A stretch of DNA of 7,101 bases from an archaeon (lineage in GTDB: Archaea; Thermoproteota; QMWL01). The stretch is from assembly GCA_003661605.2 (NCBI GenBank), contig QMWL02000036.1, positions 1 through 7,101 on the forward strand. Reading direction: 5' to 3'. Position 1 is the first letter of the stretch; every line of letters begins with the position of its first letter. Below, in pieces: positions 1 through 5,149 of the stretch. The notes beneath the pieces were generated by a model, which saw only the letters and a list, made by a program, of their open reading frames with translations, ran no database searches and was not told the DNA's origin. The translations under genes were made by a program, and so were the position numbers.

Positions 1-249
1 GAAGGAGAAGCCCCATTCGCCACGTAGCATGTTGTAGAGGTAGAGGACGAACTGTTCGTGGAGGGGGCGGTCAAGTCCGAAAAGGTGGCGGAGAAGCAGC
101 TTCTTGTACTGACTCATCGTTGGGTCGAGAATGATGCTGACAGGGTCTCCTGGGATGATACGGAAGACGATGAAGTTGAGGACGATGATAGCGAAGACAA
201 CGATGATCGAGTTTATGATGCGGCGCACCAGGTAGCGTGTAAATGCCAT
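1..249 (-). CDS. ABC transporter permease, DppB/OppB type (5' part, cut by window edge)
   Basis: This is the N-terminal 83 residues of an inner permease subunit of a peptide/oligosaccharide (family 5) ABC importer, which forms half of the membrane channel. The translation opens MAFTRYLVRRI, followed by one hydrophobic helix (about residues 13-32). It then has the family signature RIIPGDP (30-36) and the FGLDRPLHEQF segment (57-67) that marks the periplasmic/extracellular loop of DppB-like proteins. ATG at 249 is the start: an A/T box lies about 25 nt upstream and there is no room for a longer leader. It follows the solute-binding protein gene by 44 nt on the same strand, as expected for a binding protein-permease-permease-ATPase operon. 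The rest of the gene and the operon lie left of the window. Assignment to the family is firm; the substrate cannot be told. Confidence 0.93.
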   Translation of the reverse strand, partial: MAFTRYLVRRIINSIIVVFAIIVLNFIVFRIIPGDPVSIILDPTMSQYKKLLLRHLFGLDRPLHEQFVLYLYNMLRGEWGFSF

Positions 250-270
250 ACTTTGGGTGGAAGGGGAGGG

Positions 271-280
271 GCTTAAATGG
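271..280 (-). promoter_or_regulatory. TATA box for the permease gene
   Basis: On the minus strand the segment reads CCATTTAAGC; the core TTTAAG is centred about 25 nt upstream of the permease ATG at 249. That is the spacing expected if transcription starts at the ATG itself (leaderless mRNA). It sits between the binding-protein stop codon and the permease start, so the permease can be expressed separately from the binding protein. Confidence 0.5.
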
Positions 281-284
281 TTTC

Positions 285-290
285 AAAAAA
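285..290 (-). terminator. T-tract after the solute-binding protein gene
   Basis: A run of six T on the minus strand begins four nt after the binding-protein stop codon. Archaeal transcription often terminates at short oligo-T tracts without a hairpin. It would reduce read-through into the permease, which has its own TATA box just downstream. Confidence 0.4.
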
Positions 291-293
291 GTG

Positions 294-2315
294 CTAACCC
301 GTACGCCTCCTCACGAAGAAGGCGACAGCAGCTACGATGCCACAACCGATTACAGCAGTACCTAAGGAAGTGATCCACATCAGTCGAACAAGCTCTTTGA
401 TCGACGACGAAGCTCGCTCTGCAATAGCACGGCTTGGGTCCTCAGCTGGCTGACCTTGTGGTTGCTCTAAGTTCCAAACGCCAGGCGGTGGAGGAGGTAC
501 TGCCTTCGAGGGCTGGATGAGCTTCTTCCGCCAGTAGTTGTCGTTCTTGACGAGAACCACGTAATCAGGATGCAGCTCTTTGAAGATATAGGGTCCGCTT
601 CCACAAGTGAGCTCTTTATCTGTTAGACCCGGGCTGTACGGGTCACGCACCTCCGTGCAGGTAGGCCAGTCCTTCCACCAGTAGTGCATTGGCAGAACAG
701 CGGTTCCACCAGCTATTCGAAGCGCCCAGTAGCTCTTTCTTGAGAAGTAAAGCCGGATGGCAGTGTCATTGCCGGGGATGAACTCGTATCGTAGATAGCC
801 TACATACGTCCACTCCTCAGCACCAGGCAGCTTACCAGCTGTGCGGTTGATGTAATCCAGGGTGCGCGCATAGTGCTCAACAGTAAGGGGAGTTCCATCA
901 TGAAACATAACGTCTCTGCGGCCGAAGTTGAAGGTGATCACCAGACCGCCATCAGTTTCTTCTACAGTAAAGTTAGCAAGCCACGGGATTTCGGTGTAAT
1001 TGAAAGGCTCGATCGCGATCGGGCTTTCGAAGAGCAGACCTAGTACATACCAGTCCCAAACTGAGCTTGCAGCCCAGTAGTCGAGAGTTCGAACCCGATC
1101 AAGTAGTGCGAACCTGAAGACACCACCCGTGGGTGTGTCTCGTGGATGCACCTGTAGGAATGTCCAGAAGTTGGCAGGACCACCTAACGGTTCTACGAAG
1201 TAGCCCTCCCAGCGTGCGCTACAGGGTACTACCTGGATTCGGTAGTAGAGGGGGATGTAAGCAACTTGCTCTGCGATGATCCTTTGAGCGTTATATACCG
1301 CTTCCTCCATTTCATCGGGAGTTGTAGCTTCCCAGATCTTAGTCAGGTTATCGTCTAACGTAGCGTTGTGGATACCGGGTGCGTTGTTGCCTCCAGGAAC
1401 GTCTTGGTTAGAGTGGAAGAGGTAGTAGAGCCATAGAGGCTCACGGCCGAGGAGCCATCCGAGGATGTAGAGGTCAAAGTCGTGTGCATCAAAGACGAGG
1501 TTAACTAGGCTGTTGAAGTCAATAGGCTTGTTGTAAACGGGAATGCCAACGCTCTGGCATGCGCTTGCAATGAGGTCTCCCACCTGAACCCGTATCGGGT
1601 CATAGCTTGGCGTGTATAGGTACATGGTTGGGAGATCCCTTCCCGTTCTCGGGTCATTTAGCCAGCCAGTTCCATCCGTGTCTTCAAAGCCAGCGCTTCG
1701 CAGAAGATCTCTGGCCTTGTCAGGATCGTATTTATGGGTCCACTCGTATAGCTCCTTTACCTTGGGATCGTACCACCGCCCCGTCCATGGAGGAACGACG
1801 CTGGGAGTTATCTTTCCGTAGCCCTTGAGGATCTTGTTGAGGATGTAGTCTCTGTCAACGAGGTAAGATATTGCTCTGCGTAGAGCGAGAGCAGCTCGGT
1901 CGTAGGTGCCTTCAGGATCGTTTGGATCAAAGCACTGTTGGAAGGGGTATCGACGGAAGTTGAAAGCTAAGTAGAAGAGGGAGTTCTCTTCCGCGTAGAA
2001 GAGTTTGATCAGCCCCTTCTTCTCGTATTCTTTAAGCTGGGGGATTTGCTCAGGTGGAGCAGGCCAACCAACCATGTCAATCTCTCCTTTCAGTAGAGCC
2101 ATGATCTGCGCATCGGGCTGTGTAATAACGCGGAAGACGATCGCATCAGCGCGAGGACCACCAGGTCCGTTGGTCTCCTTCGGCCATTCGTTGTCGTAGG
2201 GAGGGACAGCTTGGTTATCAGGTGCGGCTTGTGCTGGCTGGATTACGGTTGTTACGAGAAGGAGGAGCGCTAAGCACACAGCTGAGAGTAGCCATATCTT
2301 TGTCGCGCGACTCAC
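294..2315 (-). CDS. Extracellular solute-binding protein, family 5, circularly permuted, membrane anchored
   Basis: This is the substrate-capturing subunit of a peptide/oligosaccharide ABC importer, held on the outer face of the membrane. Numbering is from the upstream GTG at 2330 (678 aa). A signal peptide spans about 10-36, ending AQA. The SBP_bac_5 body covers 62-600, then a Pro/Gln-rich linker (605-635) and a C-terminal anchor helix (648-672) followed by RRR. The body is in unusual order. Residues 62-395 (VFRVITQPDAQ, LKGEID, RRAISYLVDRDYIL, YDPDKARDLLRSAGF) match the usual C-terminal half. Residues 400-600 (TGGVFRFAL, FHDGTPLT, LPMHYWW, GSGPYIFKE, NDNYW) match the usual N-terminal half. 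I chose GTG 2315 (673 aa) over GTG 2330 because the minus-strand TATA box at 2334-2342 is only about 8 nt from 2330 but about 23 nt from 2315. It is followed by the permease. Family certain; substrate unknown. Confidence 0.93.
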   Translation of the reverse strand: MSRATKIWLLSAVCLALLLLVTTVIQPAQAAPDNQAVPPYDNEWPKETNGPGGPRADAIVFRVITQPDAQIMALLKGEIDMVGWPAPPEQIPQLKEYEKKGLIKLFYAEENSLFYLAFNFRRYPFQQCFDPNDPEGTYDRAALALRRAISYLVDRDYILNKILKGYGKITPSVVPPWTGRWYDPKVKELYEWTHKYDPDKARDLLRSAGFEDTDGTGWLNDPRTGRDLPTMYLYTPSYDPIRVQVGDLIASACQSVGIPVYNKPIDFNSLVNLVFDAHDFDLYILGWLLGREPLWLYYLFHSNQDVPGGNNAPGIHNATLDDNLTKIWEATTPDEMEEAVYNAQRIIAEQVAYIPLYYRIQVVPCSARWEGYFVEPLGGPANFWTFLQVHPRDTPTGGVFRFALLDRVRTLDYWAASSVWDWYVLGLLFESPIAIEPFNYTEIPWLANFTVEETDGGLVITFNFGRRDVMFHDGTPLTVEHYARTLDYINRTAGKLPGAEEWTYVGYLRYEFIPGNDTAIRLYFSRKSYWALRIAGGTAVLPMHYWWKDWPTCTEVRDPYSPGLTDKELTCGSGPYIFKELHPDYVVLVKNDNYWRKKLIQPSKAVPPPPPGVWNLEQPQGQPAEDPSRAIAERASSSIKELVRLMWITSLGTAVIGCGIVAAVAFFVRRRTG

Positions 2316-2321
2316 GTTGGG

Positions 2322-2327
2322 TATATG
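2322..2327 (+). promoter_or_regulatory. TATA-like box for the divergent membrane-protein gene
   Basis: TATATG on the plus strand is centred about 26 nt before ATG 2351 (23 nt before ATG 2348). It faces the minus-strand TATA box at 2334-2342, so two divergent promoters fit into about 35 bp. The match is short and could be chance. Confidence 0.35.
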
Positions 2328-2333
2328 CACGCT

Positions 2334-2342
2334 GATATAAAG
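2334..2342 (-). promoter_or_regulatory. TATA box for the solute-binding protein gene
   Basis: The minus strand reads CTTTATATC here, close to the archaeal TATA consensus. It lies about 23 nt upstream of GTG 2315, supporting a leaderless transcript from that codon. It is too near GTG 2330 for that codon to be inside the mRNA. Confidence 0.55.
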
Positions 2343-2350
2343 GCTTGATG

Positions 2351-2956
2351 ATGAGGGAGGTGCAGCAGAAGCGACGATTACGCGATTTCGGTGAACGATA
2401 CCCTTATCCGCGACCCGTACTTGGAGGAGGAGTTGTATTACAAGGAATTACCGTTGGAATTGCCGTACTTTTTCTCACGCTCTTGGGGGCAAAGGTTTCA
2501 CCACTAGCAACAGTTGTAGGAGCTACAGTCCTAGTAGGCTTAGCAGCAATACTGGTGCTAATTCGACGAATGCGCTTCCTCCGTATAGCACCGCAGCTTC
2601 TGGAGCAAGGATGGGTTGAAGAGCGATTAAAAGGGTGGCGTCGGGTTCTCGAACGACGGCGTACACTTAGCATCCTCGTCATTAACCTGACCATATTCAT
2701 ACTGCTTCCACTACTTCTGATCCTACTTGTCATGGTTTTTGGACTATTGGGATTTGGATGCTGGGTAGGACTTCTTGGAGGGCTTGTAGCGCACAACATA
2801 ATATACGAGCTATGGGTACGGCGCTGGGAGCGCGCGCACCGAGTACGTGTGTGGTATTTCTGGGTTAGAATAGGGCGTTTTGGCGTGGTTCGGCGGGGTT
2901 TGGTTATTACGGGTAAAGGATCCCCGATTCAAGAAGAGTCGGAGGAGGAAGCGTAA
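2351..2956 (+). CDS. Multi-pass membrane protein of unknown function
   Basis: I do not recognise a family. The protein (201 aa from ATG 2351; TTG 2345 and ATG 2348 are alternatives) begins with a basic, polar stretch. It has two hydrophobic helices at about residues 26-46 and 51-72, a long strongly basic loop (about 73-104, rich in Arg and Trp), and two adjacent helices at about 105-129 and 130-151. A second basic segment follows and the tail is very acidic (EESEEEA). The charge pattern suggests four membrane helices with both basic loops on the cytoplasmic side. ATG 2351 is chosen because a TATA-like box lies about 26 nt upstream. The gene is divergent from the binding-protein gene, and its last 50 nt overlap the convergent gene that ends at 2907. 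Membrane location is well supported; the role is not. Confidence 0.75.
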   Translation: MREVQQKRRLRDFGERYPYPRPVLGGGVVLQGITVGIAVLFLTLLGAKVSPLATVVGATVLVGLAAILVLIRRMRFLRIAPQLLEQGWVEERLKGWRRVLERRRTLSILVINLTIFILLPLLLILLVMVFGLLGFGCWVGLLGGLVAHNIIYELWVRRWERAHRVRVWYFWVRIGRFGVVRRGLVITGKGSPIQEESEEEA

Positions 2957-3440
2957 CGTGCGCCTGTAGGTAATAGTAGCCAAGCGGACCGCGTAGGCGG
3001 ATGGTTGCGTTCAAAAACCAGCTCTCCGCGCATATGATATACTCTATGTCGGTTTCAGATACCGGGATCCATACATCCACACGCGTGGTAGTAAAGGGAG
3101 GGAGGATGCGATATGTTGTCTGCGAGGTTCCAGGTAGCGGATGTAGACCATCCTTCGTTTTACAGCTCGGGCTAAGATCTAGCCAGTCTAGTGAGAAGTT
3201 GATTGAAGTTGGGTTACATATGGTAACGACATACCAGATGCGGCATTTACTTACATTAACGAACCACTCTTGTACACTAACATCTATTTGTTGGTAAGCT
3301 CGTGCAAGGTTGTGTATGTGGTGGATGAAGAATAGTGTAGAGAGCGCTGCTACAGCGAGAAGAACCAGGGCAGTGATGGTGAAGATGCGGTAGAGTAAGC
3401 GGAGACGCCGTCGTTCGCTAGGGGTTAGGAGTGCAGGCAC
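2907..3440 (-). CDS. Single-pass protein with extracellular domain, possibly LEA14/WHy-like
   Basis: This 177-aa protein has a short basic N-terminus (SERRRLRLLYR), one strong membrane helix (about residues 18-39), and an outside domain of about 135 residues. The domain has three N-glycosylation sequons (NVS 62, NFS 81, NAT 144) and four cysteines (66, 75, 93, 137), which could form disulfides outside the cell. Its pattern resembles the LEA14/WHy beta-sandwich: a beta-strand leading into CNPTSINFSLDWL, then a stretch around PPFTTTRVDVWIPV, then IRLRGPLGYYYLQAHV. That assignment is inference from the NP and IPV motifs and may be wrong. GTG 3440 is the start, as no other in-frame start precedes the helix, and a CTTTAG box lies about 25 nt upstream inside the divergent gene. 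The 3' end overlaps the convergent membrane-protein gene by 50 nt. Confidence 0.72.
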   Translation of the reverse strand: MPALLTPSERRRLRLLYRIFTITALVLLAVAALSTLFFIHHIHNLARAYQQIDVSVQEWFVNVSKCRIWYVVTICNPTSINFSLDWLDLSPSCKTKDGLHPLPGTSQTTYRILPPFTTTRVDVWIPVSETDIEYIICAESWFLNATIRLRGPLGYYYLQAHVTLPPPTLLESGILYP

Positions 3441-3444
3441 AGCC

Positions 3445-3450
3445 TAATTA
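3445..3450 (+). promoter_or_regulatory. Possible TATA box for the four-helix membrane protein
   Basis: TAATTA lies about 25 nt upstream of TTG 3472. If it is used, the real protein starts at 3472. The site is close to symmetric (CTAATTAG), so its strand cannot be decided from sequence. Confidence 0.3.
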
Positions 3451-3456
3451 GAGTTG

Positions 3457-3849
3457 GTGAGGCTAAAGGCGTTGGCTAAGTGGCGGTGGGTAGCGTATCC
3501 GATCCTCTTAGGGTTCGGGTTTGGAAGCTTTGCTGCAGCTGTATCATCGATAGCGATAGGGCTTGTTGTGGACGCTAGAACGTTCCTGCTATGGCTTGTG
3601 ATCGCGGTAGTGGGAGCAGCAGGCTTGCGAGAGGCGAGGGAAGTGCTTCTGTACGCTGTAGCGTTTACGCTGGCACACACTCTCATTCAGCTGGCGCCTC
3701 TACTGGTCTTACGCCATACTGGGTTTATCGGCTTGTACTACTTTGAGTACGCGGTTCTGTACTTAGTAGCACGAACCGTGGTGTTCTTCCCCCTTGTGGT
3801 CGTAGCAGCGTTCATCGGATGGTCTCTTGCCGAGTATACACTAGGCTAA
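3457..3849 (+). CDS. Small four-helix membrane protein of unknown function
   Basis: About 130 residues, almost entirely hydrophobic. Helices fall at about residues 14-37, 41-57, 63-84 and 91-126, the last long enough to be two passes. Short linkers hold most of the charges (LREAREV, LVLRHTG). I see no motif that names a family. The start is unsettled. TTG 3454 and GTG 3457 have no clear ribosome site. TTG 3472 (MAKWRWVAYP) lies about 25 nt after a TAATTA box at 3445-3450 and would suit a leaderless transcript. It is divergent from the single-pass protein gene with only a few dozen bases between them. It is followed after 31 nt by the tandem paralogue pair on the same strand, with which it may be co-transcribed. 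Confidence 0.7.
   Translation: MRLKALAKWRWVAYPILLGFGFGSFAAAVSSIAIGLVVDARTFLLWLVIAVVGAAGLREAREVLLYAVAFTLAHTLIQLAPLLVLRHTGFIGLYYFEYAVLYLVARTVVFFPLVVVAAFIGWSLAEYTLG
3463..3468 (-). promoter_or_regulatory. TATA-like box for the single-pass protein gene
   Basis: The minus strand reads CCTTTAGCC around this site, with CTTTAG centred about 25 nt upstream of GTG 3440. It lies within, or just before, the start region of the divergent gene, depending on which start that gene uses. Confidence 0.35.
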
Positions 3850-3872
3850 AGAGGCTAAAAAGGAGCGCTAAA
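3845..3872 (+). repeat. Three short GCTAAA repeats before the tandem paralogue genes
   Basis: GCTAAA occurs at 3845-3850, 3854-3859 and 3867-3872, each followed by A or G and purines. The first overlaps the stop codon of the preceding gene. The middle copy (GGCTAAAAAGG) is centred about 23-24 nt before GTG 3881 and is the best TATA candidate. The others may be alternative promoter elements or regulator sites, or chance. Confidence 0.35.
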
Positions 3873-3880
3873 GGGGAACG

Positions 3881-4246
3881 GTGCGCGCTGTCTATACACC
3901 GACTCGCGAGGTTCGCGTTCTAGAAGTGGACCAGCGTTCGGTTGAGGATCTTGTATGGTGTGCCGCATCCTACTCCGCGGCGCGGCTTTACTGGATTCGG
4001 GGTCGTCTGCTTTGCGTAGAGGTTTACGAGCACGCTATCGAAAAGGAAATCGATGAGGGGATATTAGTTGTTTCACAGCTTTGTTGGGCACCCTTCCCTG
4101 AGTACCAGCCCTACATCGAAACGCGAGGAGGGTTCCGCATCCCTATAGTTCGAGCAGCGGGTATGAAGTTCTTTGAAGCACTCTGTGACCTCATTGATCA
4201 GCTTAAGGAAAAGCCACGAGTTCGAGTAGGGTATCAGGGACGATAG
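3881..4246 (+). CDS. Tandem paralogue A, small soluble protein of unknown family
   Basis: A 121-aa protein with no membrane helix or signal peptide. Its landmarks are shared, without gaps, with the next gene: DLxWCA (23-28), LxWIxG (36-41), LCVxV (44-48), SxLCWxPxPEYxPxIET (65-81), GxRIPxVR (84-91) and a C-terminal helix starting near 94. Cys27, Cys45 and Cys68 are conserved in both copies, as are Trp26, Trp38 and Trp69. The extra C-terminal cysteine (102) is unique to this copy. I do not recognise the family. Three invariant cysteines could bind a metal or simply be buried; sequence alone does not say. GTG 3881 is the start, with a TATA-like box about 23 nt upstream and a weak AGGGG ribosome-site candidate at 3872-3876. 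The next gene begins one nt after its stop codon. Confidence 0.78.
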   Translation: MRAVYTPTREVRVLEVDQRSVEDLVWCAASYSAARLYWIRGRLLCVEVYEHAIEKEIDEGILVVSQLCWAPFPEYQPYIETRGGFRIPIVRAAGMKFFEALCDLIDQLKEKPRVRVGYQGR

Positions 4247-4247
4247 A

Positions 4248-4604
4248 TTGGAGGTATCTTACGAACCAATCCGCCGCGTCGTGGTACGTACATTGGCGAA
4301 ACGCGATCTCAGGGATCTTGCTTGGTGTGCTTTGGTTTCACGAGTTCCTCATCTTCAGTGGATAGAGGGGCTAGCGCTGTGCGTGGTAGTGGACCGTCCC
4401 GCAGTCGCGCACCTCATTCACAAAGGCGAGGCGGTAATATCAGAGCTTTGCTGGTCGCCAATGCCGGAGTACAAACCATGGATTGAAACCTACGAGGGGC
4501 AGCGCATACCCGTGGTTCGTATGGATGGCGTTCCCCTCTTCCGCTATCTTGCGGAGTTTGTGCGCCGTTACACTACCACGTCTCCTCGTGAAGCACCTCG
4601 CTAA
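4248..4604 (+). CDS. Tandem paralogue B, small soluble protein of unknown family
   Basis: A 118-aa protein. By my hand alignment it shares about 45 identical residues over the first 101 with the preceding gene, with no gaps, so the pair arose by tandem duplication. The conserved core is the same (WCA 26-28, LCV 44-46, ELCW 66-69, PEYKPWIE 73-80, RIPVVR 86-91); the C-terminal tails differ, here ending in a Thr/Arg/Pro-rich stretch. TTG 4248 is the start because it aligns residue for residue with the paralogue's start. Only one base separates it from the upstream stop codon, which implies one transcript and probably translational coupling. Its last 32 nt overlap the convergent nitroreductase gene. 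The function is unknown; two divergent but core-conserved copies suggest a hetero-oligomer or two related substrates (inference). Confidence 0.78.
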   Translation: MEVSYEPIRRVVVRTLAKRDLRDLAWCALVSRVPHLQWIEGLALCVVVDRPAVAHLIHKGEAVISELCWSPMPEYKPWIETYEGQRIPVVRMDGVPLFRYLAEFVRRYTTTSPREAPR

Positions 4605-5094
4605 GAGGACGACGGGAAGGTGCGCGAGGCTTTTCTGCTGGATACCCAATAGGCACTATTGCAACAGGTCGTACATGAGGAGGGAGCTGTAGAAGACTAG
4701 CAACCTTGTCTTCACGAAAGGCGCCGATCCAACAAGCGCCTAAGCCTTCTGCGTGAGCAGCAAGCAGTAGATTCTGCGTAGCGGCAGCAGTATCCTGAAT
4801 ACAGTAAAGCTCAGCACCCCGTTTACCGTAGTAGGTAGCGGTACGACGGATATTTGCACATACAACAACGACAATAGGTGCTTCAGCAATGAAGTACTGA
4901 CCTAAAGCAGCCTTAGCTAACTGACGTTTACGATTCGGTTCGCGTACGACAACGAACTCCCAAGGCTGAAGATTGCCCGCAGAGGGTGCCCAGATGGCTG
5001 CAGTTAAGACTCGATGTAGGACTTCTTCAGGAACAGGGTCTGACTTGAAGGCGCGAATGGAACGCCTCCCTTGAATTGCTTCATATAGTTCCAC
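4573..5094 (-). CDS. Nitroreductase family protein (FMN-dependent NAD(P)H oxidoreductase)
   Basis: A 173-aa single-domain member of the nitroreductase superfamily, which usually forms domain-swapped dimers binding FMN. Visible signatures are RRSIRAF at 10-16 (FMN phosphate-binding arginines and serine), APSAGNLQPWEF at 36-47 (flavin contact loop), the helix DTAAATQNLLLAAHAEGLGACW at 101-122 leading into IGAF, PVAIVPIGYP at 143-152, and the terminal RRPLSEVLHEETW typical of the short archaeal/bacterial forms. The length is normal for the compact subgroup. The physiological substrate cannot be read from sequence; members reduce nitro compounds, quinones or flavins, or act in cofactor chemistry. 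GTG 5094 is the start, with a TTATAGT box about 22 nt upstream. Its 3' end overlaps the convergent paralogue B gene by 32 nt. It follows the beta-helix gene on the same strand but has its own promoter after a T8 tract. Confidence 0.93.
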   Translation of the reverse strand: MELYEAIQGRRSIRAFKSDPVPEEVLHRVLTAAIWAPSAGNLQPWEFVVVREPNRKRQLAKAALGQYFIAEAPIVVVVCANIRRTATYYGKRGAELYCIQDTAAATQNLLLAAHAEGLGACWIGAFREDKVASLLQLPPHVRPVAIVPIGYPAEKPRAPSRRPLSEVLHEETW

Positions 5095-5112
5095 ATACGC
5101 AGCCTAGTGGCG

Positions 5113-5119
5113 ACTATAA
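5113..5119 (-). promoter_or_regulatory. TATA box for the nitroreductase gene
   Basis: The minus strand reads TTATAGT, centred about 22 nt before GTG 5094, which again suggests a leaderless mRNA. It lies downstream of the T8 tract that ends the beta-helix gene. Confidence 0.45.
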
Positions 5120-5131
5120 CTAGTTTTGGGT

Positions 5132-5139
5132 AAAAAAAA
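5132..5139 (-). terminator. T8 tract after the beta-helix protein gene
   Basis: Eight consecutive T on the minus strand begin about 10 nt after the stop codon at 5150-5152. This is the typical archaeal oligo-T termination signal. No hairpin precedes it. Confidence 0.55.
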
Positions 5140-5149
5140 CACCTACCGA

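Noticed and set aside
58..276. Plus-strand frame with an acidic DDDSEDNDD-type product
   Set aside because: It is the antisense of the permease N-terminus; the acidic run is the complement of Ile/Val/Phe codons in the membrane helix.
2354..2362. AGGGAGGTG, a strong Shine-Dalgarno look-alike near the start of the membrane-protein gene
   Set aside because: No in-frame start codon follows at a useful distance, and it lies inside the coding sequence from any of the plausible starts.
2404..2799. Minus-strand open frame of 131 codons
   Set aside because: It lies wholly antisense to the membrane-protein gene and has a Ser/Arg/Thr-rich composition typical of the reverse complement of a hydrophobic gene.
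3001..3297. Plus-strand frame of 98 codons
   Set aside because: It is antisense to the single-pass protein gene, whose signal-anchor helix, sequons and promoter make it the better call.
4249..4255. TGGAGGT Shine-Dalgarno look-alike at the start of paralogue B
   Set aside because: It overlaps the TTG start itself and no start codon follows; gap-free alignment with paralogue A fixes the start at 4248.
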